DNA of 41,336 nt from Defluviitaleaceae bacterium (GTDB lineage Bacteria > Bacillota > Clostridia > Lachnospirales > WQUN01). The stretch is taken from positions 1 through 41,336 of the forward strand of contig WQVY01000017.1 of NCBI GenBank assembly GCA_009785605.1, read 5' to 3'. The translations under genes and the position numbers were made by a program. Of this stretch, positions 15,906-23,087 are shown piece by piece (the first letter of the stretch is position 1; each line of letters begins with the position of its first letter). Under the pieces are notes generated by a model. That model made no database searches, was not told the DNA's origin, and saw only the letters and a program-made list of their open reading frames with translations.

Positions 15906-16622
15906 TTATAGCCTCCGGATATGGAACCCACCGTCTATGTTAAAGACCTGCCCTGTTGCAAAATCGTAATGGCCGCCGGTTATTCCTAGTACTGCGTCGG
16001 CTACGTCTTGTGGGGTGCCCATGCGTTTTGTTGGGGTTAGCCCTTCTTCTATGAGCTTTGTGTATTTGTCTTTTACTTTTTCGGTCATGTCTGTGAGTAT
16101 TATTCCTGGCCTTATTTCGTACACACCTATGCCGTACTCTGCCAGCCTGTCTGCAAATAGTTTTGTTACCATGCTTATCCCAGCCTTGGATATACAATAC
16201 TCGCCACGGTTTACAGATGACGTATAGCTGGAAATTGACGCTATATTTATTATGCGGCAGGGGTGACCCTTTGGCTGGCTTATCATGTGGCGGGCAAAAA
16301 GCTGGCACATAAAAAACGTCGCTTCCAGGTTGATGCGAAGCACCCTTTGGAAGCTTTCATCTGTGGTTTCTAGTATATCTAGCCTGGTGGCCGGGGCTAC
16401 ACCAGCGTTGTTTACCAACAAGTCTACCCGGCCATACATAGCAATGGTGTCTGCCAGCAATTGCTCGCGGTCATTTGTCTTAGAAATATCATAAGATGGC
16501 TGCGACGAACGGGCGGCGCGTACAACGTTGTACCCGGCTTGTTGTAAACTGTCCGCTATGGCTAGGCCTATACCCCTGGTTGCGCCTGTTACTACGGCTG
16601 TTGGTTTGGTTTGTGGCTGCAT
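15906..16622 (-). CDS. Short-chain dehydrogenase/reductase, FabG-like
   Basis: The 238-residue classical SDR starts at ATG 16622 (MQPQTK) after a GGGGAAAG SD. A frame opening at 16715 would add 31 residues that overlap the upstream gene and resemble no SDR. Motifs are TGATRGIG (12-19), NNAG (71-74), the catalytic Ser in IASISS, and YCISK with Tyr142 and Lys146. The C-terminal GQVFNIDGGF is typical of FabG-like enzymes. It should interconvert a ketone and a secondary alcohol with NAD(P)H. Its place between an old-yellow-enzyme reductase and an FrdA-like enzyme suggests a reductive pathway on a cyclic or unsaturated carbonyl compound, not fatty-acid synthesis. This is inference. Confidence 0.9.
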   Translation of the reverse strand: MQPQTKPTAVVTGATRGIGLAIADSLQQAGYNVVRAARSSQPSYDISKTNDREQLLADTIAMYGRVDLLVNNAGVAPATRLDILETTDESFQRVLRINLEATFFMCQLFARHMISQPKGHPCRIINIASISSYTSSVNRGEYCISKAGISMVTKLFADRLAEYGIGVYEIRPGIILTDMTEKVKDKYTKLIEEGLTPTKRMGTPQDVADAVLGITGGHYDFATGQVFNIDGGFHIRRL

Positions 16623-16635
16623 GATCTTTCCCCTT

Positions 16636-17859
16636 CTAATTTGCTGTGCAGTGCTGTTTAAACAACTGGTTGTACACATCGTCACGTATGGCACAGCCTG
16701 TAGATTGCCCTGCACGCATCAGCTTTGTACACCCGGCACAGCATAGGCAGGTTTGTTTTTTATCAAAATTACCGGCCAATATATCACGCGCAAAATTGGG
16801 ATAGGCAAAGCTCATCCGGCCCCAGCCAACTATCTTGCATACACCAGTTTCTACATAGCCAGCGGCAAGCTCGCCAGAGCGCTCTTTTAAGAAACTCACG
16901 CCAGAGCCTACTACGGCCATATCTGGGAACGCAATTTGTATATCTCTGGTGAGGTTGCACATGCGCTCTACCCCTTGTATGTCGCCGGGCCGGTTAACGT
17001 GGGAGTTTTGGTAGGGGTTGCCCATTGTAATGTTTAGCAACTCCGGCTTTATGATTTCTAGCAGGCGTATTGTTTCGGATAAGTCTGGCTCTATATCGCG
17101 GCCCTGGGTAACACCAAAACCATATGGGTATGGGTATGCGTCATATATATTCATGCGTGAGGTGACCATAAAACTTTTGTTAACAACGGCGCGCACCGCA
17201 TCAAATGTGTTGCGCATAAAACGTGTACGGTTTTCGAAATCGCCGCCGTATAGCCCTGGGCGTGTGTGTGATGCCAAAAGCTCACTCACTAGGTAGCCGT
17301 GGCAAGCTTTTATGTCAACCCCATCGAACCCAGCTTGCTGGGTCAAAACCGAAGCTGATGCAAAATCTTCTTCCAGGGCTTTTAGCTCATCGTCAGAGAT
17401 AATACACTCAGCCGGGAGGGCCGTATCCCCTTCAAATATGGGGTTGTTGCGGGCTATTACCGGGATACGCTCCGTCCCGTGGGGCTTGCTGTATCGCCCT
17501 GCGTGGGTGGCTTGCAATATAAGTACCGGGTTTATGCCGCATTCTTTAAGCGCTGTCTCTCTTATTTCTGATACCAGCCGCGCGTAGGTATCTACGTTGT
17601 TTTTGTTAATGTACATGTGCCAAGGGTTGGCGCGGCCTTCGTTGACAACAGCCACGGCTTCTATCCAGATAAGCCCTGCACCACCGGCAGCATAGCGGCG
17701 GTAACGGCGGAAGGACAACTCGCCTGGGGTGCCGTCTGTCGTGCTGTCGCATCCTTCCATGGGCTGGATGGCCAACCTATTGGGGAAGGTATGCGCGCCT
17801 ACAGTCAGTGGTTGGGCCAGTATGCCGGTGTTTGAACTAAATGGTAGTGGTTTTGACAT
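16636..17859 (-). CDS. NADH:flavin oxidoreductase, old yellow enzyme family, with Fe-S site
   Basis: The 407-residue protein is an FMN TIM barrel: PNRLAIQPMEG near the N terminus, the catalytic pair in ILQATHAGR and DIKACHGYLVSELLA, then RTRF. The C-terminal end holds C371-x2-C374-x2-C377-x11-C389, the 4Fe-4S pattern of 2,4-dienoyl-CoA, enoate and BaiCD-type reductases. Those enzymes usually run to about 640-670 residues with a further FAD/NAD(P) domain, and that domain is absent here. Electrons must therefore come from another protein. The start ATG has SD GAGGAG 6 nt upstream. It is first in the operon, 13 bp before the SDR. Confidence 0.88.
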   Translation of the reverse strand: MSKPLPFSSNTGILAQPLTVGAHTFPNRLAIQPMEGCDSTTDGTPGELSFRRYRRYAAGGAGLIWIEAVAVVNEGRANPWHMYINKNNVDTYARLVSEIRETALKECGINPVLILQATHAGRYSKPHGTERIPVIARNNPIFEGDTALPAECIISDDELKALEEDFASASVLTQQAGFDGVDIKACHGYLVSELLASHTRPGLYGGDFENRTRFMRNTFDAVRAVVNKSFMVTSRMNIYDAYPYPYGFGVTQGRDIEPDLSETIRLLEIIKPELLNITMGNPYQNSHVNRPGDIQGVERMCNLTRDIQIAFPDMAVVGSGVSFLKERSGELAAGYVETGVCKIVGWGRMSFAYPNFARDILAGNFDKKQTCLCCAGCTKLMRAGQSTGCAIRDDVYNQLFKQHCTAN

Positions 17860-17937
17860 AATGATTCTCCTCGTTTGTAATTTGTATAGAGATTAACATT
17901 TGTAAGGATGTTTAACAATAATACAGCGCCTCACTTT

Positions 17938-17963
17938 CGGTTTTGATACAAATGATAAAGGCG
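17938..17963 (+). repeat. Copy of the intergenic GGTTTTGATAC motif
   Basis: CGGTTTTGATAC continues as AAATGATAAAGGCGG. Relative to ileS it lies in inverse orientation directly after the stop codon. The copy after DUF503 (27501-27527) is placed the same way. Confidence 0.65.
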
Positions 17964-17964
17964 G

Positions 17965-20900
17965 TCACGTCCCAATATCTGATATATATACACCCAAAAC
18001 CCCATCGTCCAGCGCTATTTCCTTATGCATAACAGTCTTAGGCGCGGGCGCAGATATGCATTTTATTACAGACAGGGTTTCGCGCTCTATATCCTTGGCA
18101 TACGTAGCCAAAACAGCTTGTATTGTCTCGGACTTGCTTTCAAAAGAAAGCGCTACTCTGTCTGATATTACAAAGCCAGCTTCTTTGCGCAGTAGTTGGC
18201 AGTGGCGTAGTATTTCCCTGTATAGCCCCTCTGCTTTGAGTGCGTGGGTTATTTCTGTATTAATTGCCACTGGCACACCACTTGCTAGCCTTGCGATGTT
18301 CTTCTTATCCTTTTTGGATATTACAAAACAATCGGCAGGTATTTCACTGCTGTACCCGTCTATTAACACTGGTTGTGCATGCTTTATCGCTTGTATAATA
18401 TTGTCGTTTTCGGTAGGTGTTAGGTCATCGCATAAGGCCTTAACTTTGTTTAGGTCACTCTTTAACACCCGGCCGGCCACCTGAAAGTTAAGCGCTACAT
18501 ATTCGTGGCTTAGATTATCAAAGTCACTTAGATATACAATTTCTTTGATATTTGTCTCGCTGCGTATGACTGGTTCGTATGCAGACAGTGCTTCACATGA
18601 TTTTTCCAGGTACAAGATAGACAGTGGTTGTTTGATTTTTAAATTGTTTTCGTTGCGCAGTTTTAGTGCCAGTGCGATATCTGACCTTACTTTTTCTACA
18701 TCACTAAGCACCGGCATGTCATAACTGCGCACACATGGGAAGCTTGAAAGGTGTATAGATTCTTCTGCTACCGGCTCGTACACGCGCACCATGCTTTGCC
18801 ATATATGCTCTGTCATAAAGGGGATAATTGGTGCCATGATTTGCGCAATTTCTTTTATAGCGCTGTACAATGTGTTGTACGCACTCTGCTTGTCGGCATC
18901 ACTGCCTTCTTTCCAAAACCGCTTGCGGTTGATGCGGACATACCAGTTAGAAACATCATCTACACATGTTTCAAACTCACGCACAACTTCCGGTGTGCTG
19001 TAGTTTTCATATCCTTTAACGGCCTTGCTTACAAAAGCCGATACACGGCTTGCCAGCCATTTGTCTGACAAGTTGCTTTCAGCGCTGTTGTAGCAGTTTA
19101 CGTTTATTTCGGGCCTATCTATTTCTGCATATGTCATAAAAAAGGTATAAATATTCCAAAAACCCAGCAGCTTGCGCCGCGCATCTTCGCCAAGGTTAAA
19201 ACCAAAACGGACATCGTTTACCATAGATGCACTGGCAAACAGGTAGCGCACCGCATCAGCACCTATTTTGTCGGCAGCTTCTTCGAAGCGTATCATATTA
19301 CCGGTTTTAGAAAACTTGGTGCCGTCTTCTGCAAGTACCCAGTTGTTGGTTTGTACAAACTGATATGGGGCTTTTCCTGTTAATGTCACACTCATAAACA
19401 GTTGGGAATAAAACCATAACCGCACTTGCTCTTGCATTTCTATGACCCATTCGGCAGGGAAATTTTGCTCCCACTGCTTCATGTCCGTAAAATAGCCAAG
19501 GGTAGAATACGGTACTATCCCTGCGTCCAGCCACACATCCCCTACTTCGGGTATCCGGGAAACGGTACTGCCGCATATAGTGCAAGTGATTGTTACCTCG
19601 TCTATCCATGGGCGGTGCAGCTCTGGCAGGCTGTTTGCGGCGGTGCCGGCCATGGCTACCAGCTCGTCTTTTGAGCCAATAACTGTCAGGTGCTCACACG
19701 ATTCGCATGGGTAAAAAGGTAGTGGCAACCCGTAAAAGCGCTTGCGTGATATATTCCAATCCCCCATGTTATTTAGCCAGTCTAGCATACGCTTTCCTAT
19801 AAATGACGGCTCCCACCTTACTGTGTTAGCGGCCTGTATTAGCTGTGGCTTTATTTCTTTGGTTTTTATATACCACTCGCGCACAAGGCGGAACAGTACC
19901 TCCGTCTTACAGCGCCAGCACACGGGGTAGCTATGCGTATACTCGTGTGTCTTGTACAGCTTGCCCTGCTCGTGCAGCTTGGTAAAGATAAGGCTCGCGG
20001 CCTGGGATGCCGTTTGCCCTTCAAGAAAACCATAACCTTGCACAAATACCCCAGATTCATCTATAGGGCATATTTCAGCAATCGAGAATTTCTTGCCAAG
20101 CTCGTAATCCTCTGCACCGCAGCCAGGTGCGATGTGCACAATCCCGCTGCCTTCATCTGCACCTACATCGTCCCAGGGGATAACTGTATGGGTTACCTCT
20201 TGCTGCGCTGCAAGCCATGGGAAAAATGCTTCATATTCTAGACCCACTAGCTCGTCACCTTTTAGTATGCGCAGTACTTGCTTGTCGCCTTCTACATGTT
20301 TTATTGCGTTTTTTGCCATTACTATGGGCCTTTGTAAGCCTTCGCATTGTACAAGAGCGTAATCAAGCTCGGGGTTAACAGCCAGTGCCATGTTGGCAGA
20401 CAGCGTCCATGGCGTTGTGGTCCAGACCAGCATATCAAAGTCGGCATTTTTCATATTGGCTATTGCAAAGACGGCGGTATGGGTTATTTCTTTATAAGAG
20501 CCAGACATCTCATGCTCTGACAATGATGTCCCGCAGCGGGGGCACCATGGCATTGGCTTGTATGCTTTGGTTATCCAGCCGTTGGTATGGCAAATTTTTA
20601 GGAAATGCCAGATGGCAGTGATATTTTCGTCTGTGTGGGTATAGTACGAGTTTTCCCAGTCCATCCACTGCCCCAGACGCTTGGACTGCTGGGTAATGAC
20701 GGCAGAAAAGCGCTGTATACGCTCTACACATTTGCGTGTAAAATTGCCCATCCCGTAGGCTTCTATGTCTTTTTTGTCTTTAAAGCCCAGTTCTTTTTCG
20801 ACTTCTACCTCTACCCATAGCCCTTGGGCATCGAAGCCGTTTTTATAGTGGCAGGAGTAACCGTTCATGGCTTTGTATCGTATAAAAATGTCTTTTGTAC

Positions 20901-21081
20901 TTCTGCCCCAGGCATGGTGTATCCCCATGGGGTTGTTTGCGGTTATTGGCCCATCCAGGAAGCGGAATCTTTTGCCTTGAGCGTTTTTGTTGCGTAGCTT
21001 GTCAAAGTGGTTGCCCTCGTCCCATAGGGACAGGATGTTTTGCTCCATTTTTATGAAGTCTGGTTTTGTGTTTGTTGGCAT
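17965..21081 (-). CDS. ileS: Isoleucyl-tRNA synthetase, type 2, with GIHH signature
   Basis: IleRS charges tRNA-Ile and edits mischarged valine. From ATG 21081 (MPTNTKPDF, SD AAAGGA) it has 1038 residues, the length of eukaryote-like type 2 IleRS. The frame to 21156 would run into the T-box leader. The class I signature normally written HxGH is GIHH here (53-56, within NNPMGIHHAWGR), so first and third positions are exchanged. The KMSKS loop is KFSKT (589-593). Editing-domain marks are WTTTPWTL (220-227) and HIAPGCGAED (316-325). Four CxxC pairs occur (CPRC 180, CWRC 388, CESC 459, CTIC 500). Transcription is governed by an Ile T-box and a good promoter upstream. Confidence 0.97.
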   Translation of the reverse strand: MPTNTKPDFIKMEQNILSLWDEGNHFDKLRNKNAQGKRFRFLDGPITANNPMGIHHAWGRSTKDIFIRYKAMNGYSCHYKNGFDAQGLWVEVEVEKELGFKDKKDIEAYGMGNFTRKCVERIQRFSAVITQQSKRLGQWMDWENSYYTHTDENITAIWHFLKICHTNGWITKAYKPMPWCPRCGTSLSEHEMSGSYKEITHTAVFAIANMKNADFDMLVWTTTPWTLSANMALAVNPELDYALVQCEGLQRPIVMAKNAIKHVEGDKQVLRILKGDELVGLEYEAFFPWLAAQQEVTHTVIPWDDVGADEGSGIVHIAPGCGAEDYELGKKFSIAEICPIDESGVFVQGYGFLEGQTASQAASLIFTKLHEQGKLYKTHEYTHSYPVCWRCKTEVLFRLVREWYIKTKEIKPQLIQAANTVRWEPSFIGKRMLDWLNNMGDWNISRKRFYGLPLPFYPCESCEHLTVIGSKDELVAMAGTAANSLPELHRPWIDEVTITCTICGSTVSRIPEVGDVWLDAGIVPYSTLGYFTDMKQWEQNFPAEWVIEMQEQVRLWFYSQLFMSVTLTGKAPYQFVQTNNWVLAEDGTKFSKTGNMIRFEEAADKIGADAVRYLFASASMVNDVRFGFNLGEDARRKLLGFWNIYTFFMTYAEIDRPEINVNCYNSAESNLSDKWLASRVSAFVSKAVKGYENYSTPEVVREFETCVDDVSNWYVRINRKRFWKEGSDADKQSAYNTLYSAIKEIAQIMAPIIPFMTEHIWQSMVRVYEPVAEESIHLSSFPCVRSYDMPVLSDVEKVRSDIALALKLRNENNLKIKQPLSILYLEKSCEALSAYEPVIRSETNIKEIVYLSDFDNLSHEYVALNFQVAGRVLKSDLNKVKALCDDLTPTENDNIIQAIKHAQPVLIDGYSSEIPADCFVISKKDKKNIARLASGVPVAINTEITHALKAEGLYREILRHCQLLRKEAGFVISDRVALSFESKSETIQAVLATYAKDIERETLSVIKCISAPAPKTVMHKEIALDDGVLGVYISDIGT

Positions 21082-21130
21082 GGTTATTAGTCCTTTCAGG
21101 GGATATATTTGACTTTTTGTATTGGGACAA

Positions 21131-21392
21131 ATAAAAAAGCCTCCGCCCCAAAGCAAAATAATTTCGCATTGGGACGAAAGCTATGCTTTCGCTGTACCAC
21201 CCATTTTACGCCATACAAGCATATGCGTCCCCTGTTACGGGGGGAAGCCGTTGCGGCCTACTCGTTTACAAACTTTGGGCGCACCGCTCGGGAGTGATTT
21301 TCGGCTGTAGCTTACTTGTACCGGGTTTGCACTGTCTCCGGCTCACTGTGACTTTTGGCTAAAGCTTACTCTCTCCGTCTTTGCGTTTATGT
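21131..21392 (-). promoter_or_regulatory. T-box riboswitch (tRNA-Ile) controlling ileS
   Basis: On the minus strand the leader has all T-box parts. Stem I opens with GAGAGTAAGC and carries the specifier codon ATC (Ile) at 21298-21296, in the context AAA-ATC-A. The conserved T-box core GGGTGGTACAGCG lies at 21203-21191. Its UGGU bulge should pair with the 3' end of a tRNA with discriminator A, which fits tRNA-Ile. The competing terminator has arms CGTCCCAA and TTGGGGCG followed by GAGGCTTTTTTATTT (21176-21131). Uncharged tRNA-Ile should stabilise the antiterminator and switch ileS on. Confidence 0.93.
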
Positions 21393-21393
21393 T

Positions 21394-21422
21394 ATTGTAG
21401 CAAAGGTAGGTTGTGTAATCAA
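21394..21422 (-). promoter_or_regulatory. Sigma-A promoter of the T-box/ileS transcript
   Basis: On the minus strand TTGATT, a 17-bp spacer and TACAAT each differ from consensus by one or two bases. Transcription would start a few bases before stem I of the T-box. Confidence 0.8.
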
Positions 21423-21468
21423 GTAGCACTGTTGTTAAAGAGCTTGTGAATCAAGTCCTGTGAGAATG

Positions 21469-21852
21469 TCACCAAATCCAAGAAACATCATATTTTTGAA
21501 TGCTTTCGTCTGCTGTGATAATTGTCATGCCCTCGGCAATAGCTGTTGAGATGAGAATGCGGTCAAAGGGGTCACGGTGGAGTAATGGTAGCTTTTCTAC
21601 TGTTGCAATATGCGCTTCATTTACATGAAGTATCTCAACGCCAAACTGGCGTAATTTTTCAATGAAAAATTTAGAGCCGCCTTCAAAGCTCAATTTTCCG
21701 ACACTAATCTTAATGGCAATCTCCCACGCAGAAGCAAGGCTCACCCATATCTGCAAGGATGTATCACCTAAAATTGATTTGGCATTTTCGGATAACTTTA
21801 CATCGTCGTCAAGTGCCCATTTTGCAACATGCGTATCAAGCAAATATTTCAT
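21469..21852 (-). CDS. vapC: PIN-domain toxin, VapC-like RNase
   Basis: The 127-residue PIN protein begins MKYLLDTHVAKWAL. The four acidic positions that bind Mg/Mn in the RNase active site are present: D6, E44 (in AWEIAIK), D94/D97 (HRDPFDRIL) and D115 (ITADE). Such toxins cut tRNA or rRNA and stop growth when the antitoxin is lost. The ATG overlaps the antitoxin stop (TAATG), typical translational coupling. Nothing suggests inactivation. It ends 47 bp from the -35 of the ileS promoter, but the two are independent units. Confidence 0.9.
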   Translation of the reverse strand: MKYLLDTHVAKWALDDDVKLSENAKSILGDTSLQIWVSLASAWEIAIKISVGKLSFEGGSKFFIEKLRQFGVEILHVNEAHIATVEKLPLLHRDPFDRILISTAIAEGMTIITADESIQKYDVSWIW

Positions 21853-22070
21853 TACATATACTCCTCAAAATCCTCTAAGGGTTTAAACCAATCATGGTCA
21901 TCTGCCTCTTTAATTTTCCCTTTCATACAACCCAATTCAAAAGTCGGTCTAATGGCATTATTTTTCACCGGTTCAACAAAAGTGATAATTACCTCGTACT
22001 GTTCTTTAATAGGAATAGGTTGCTTCGGCTTAAAACTTACGCCATCATACAATGCTTTTACAGCATACAT
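21852..22070 (-). CDS. VapB-type antitoxin
   Basis: The 72-residue protein has the start of small Firmicute antitoxins paired with PIN toxins: MYAVKALYDGVSFKPKQPIP, then EQYEVIITFVEPV, a short beta-rich DNA-binding-type N terminus. It continues into an acidic helical tail (IKEADDHDWFKPLEDFEEY) likely to wrap the toxin. The strong SD GGAGG lies close to the ATG, so the antitoxin should be made in excess. Toxin-antitoxin complexes of this type usually repress their own promoter. A TATAAT on the minus strand near 22160 is a possible -10. Confidence 0.85.
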   Translation of the reverse strand: MYAVKALYDGVSFKPKQPIPIKEQYEVIITFVEPVKNNAIRPTFELGCMKGKIKEADDHDWFKPLEDFEEYM

Positions 22071-22237
22071 ATTATTCCTCCTTCATATTTAAAATGCAAA
22101 TTGATAGGGCCGGTATAATTTAAAGTTCATTAGACTCCTTTAAAAATCTACGAGACATATTATATCATAAACATTACGATACTCATTAAATAATTCTTCG
22201 CAAACCACTTGGTAGCGGTTTAATCAAGCACCCTATT

Positions 22238-22263
22238 CCGGTTTTGATACTAATGATAAAGGT
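22238..22263 (+). repeat. Copy of the intergenic GGTTTTGATAC motif
   Basis: CCGGTTTTGATAC continues as TAATGATAAAGG. It lies 8 bp before the inverted repeat of the ABC-exporter control region. The 20 bp before it (GCACCCTATTC) resemble the flank of the copy at 4777. Confidence 0.65.
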
Positions 22264-22270
22264 TTTATTT

Positions 22271-22336
22271 TGTGACTAAACTGTCACACAACCCACACAA
22301 TCCAGTCACCAAGGAGTCACATACGCACGCTATACT
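22271..22336 (+). promoter_or_regulatory. Phased GTCAC operator and promoter of the ABC exporter
   Basis: TGTGAC-TAAACT-GTCACA is an inverted repeat (22271-22288). GTCAC occurs at 22283, 22305 and 22316, spaced 22 and 11 bp, that is two turns and one turn of the helix. The -10 TATACT (22331-22336) has no consensus -35; the last GTCAC sits where the -35 should be. This is the layout of a promoter activated by an OmpR-family response regulator. No such regulator is in the window. Confidence 0.6.
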
Positions 22337-22364
22337 ACCCACATAAACCCGAGAGGAGCACATC

Positions 22365-23087
22365 ATGAGCATAATCCAAGTAAAACAACTAACAAAAATT
22401 TACGGCAAAGGCGATAACCAAGTGCGAGCCGTAGACAACATATCTTTTAGCGCAGAAAAGGGCGATTTCATAGCCATTGTGGGCGCGTCTGGCAGTGGTA
22501 AATCTACACTTATGCACTTACTAGGAGGTGTAGACCGTCCAACATCTGGCACTGTGCACATAGACGGCCAAAGTATTTTTGCTATGAACGAGTCCAAACT
22601 GGCAATTTTTCGCCGCCGCAACATGGGTATTGTTTATCAATTTTACAACCTAATACCTACACTTACAGCAGAAGAAAATATCATGCTGCCCTACCTGCTA
22701 GATGGCCGCAAGCCAAGCGAGGCCACAGTAAAGGATTTATTGTCCCTTACCGGCATGGCACCCAGGGCCAAGCACCTCCCAAGCCAACTCTCTGGCGGGC
22801 AGCAGCAGCGGGTAAGCATAGCCAGGGCACTAATAAACAGCCCAGCCGTAATTTTGGCAGACGAACCTACAGGCAACTTAGACAGTAAATCTAGCCGCGA
22901 AATATTAGAGCTGCTGATACTGGCCAACAAGCGCTATAACCAGACCCTGATACTAATAACTCACGACGAAAAAGTAGCTTTGATGGCAGACAGGATAATA
23001 ACAATTAGCGACGGCAGTATCTTGCGTGACGAAGGCGTAGGCGCTACAGTCCCCTACCCTGCAGCACATACAGAGGAGGTAATATAA
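22365..23087 (+). CDS. ABC transporter ATP-binding protein (YtrE/BceA type)
   Basis: This 240-residue ATPase has Walker [10 protein letters not shown] (40-48), Q-loop YQFYN, signature LSGGQQQR (142-149), Walker [13 protein letters not shown] and H-loop ITHDEK. It matches the MacB/BceA/YtrE subfamily. Those exporters give resistance to cell-wall antibiotics and peptides or release lipoproteins. The ATG has SD GAGAGGAG. Its last base overlaps the first base of the permease ATG (TAATG), so synthesis is coupled. A short C-terminal extension ([16 protein letters not shown]) follows the conserved part. Confidence 0.94.
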   Translation: MSIIQVKQLTKIYGKGDNQVRAVDNISFSAEKGDFIAIVGASGSGKSTLMHLLGGVDRPTSGTVHIDGQSIFAMNESKLAIFRRRNMGIVYQFYNLIPTLTAEENIMLPYLLDGRKPSEATVKDLLSLTGMAPRAKHLPSQLSGGQQQRVSIARALINSPAVILADEPTGNLDSKSSREILELLILANKRYNQTLILITHDEKVALMADRIITISDGSILRDEGVGATVPYPAAHTEEVI

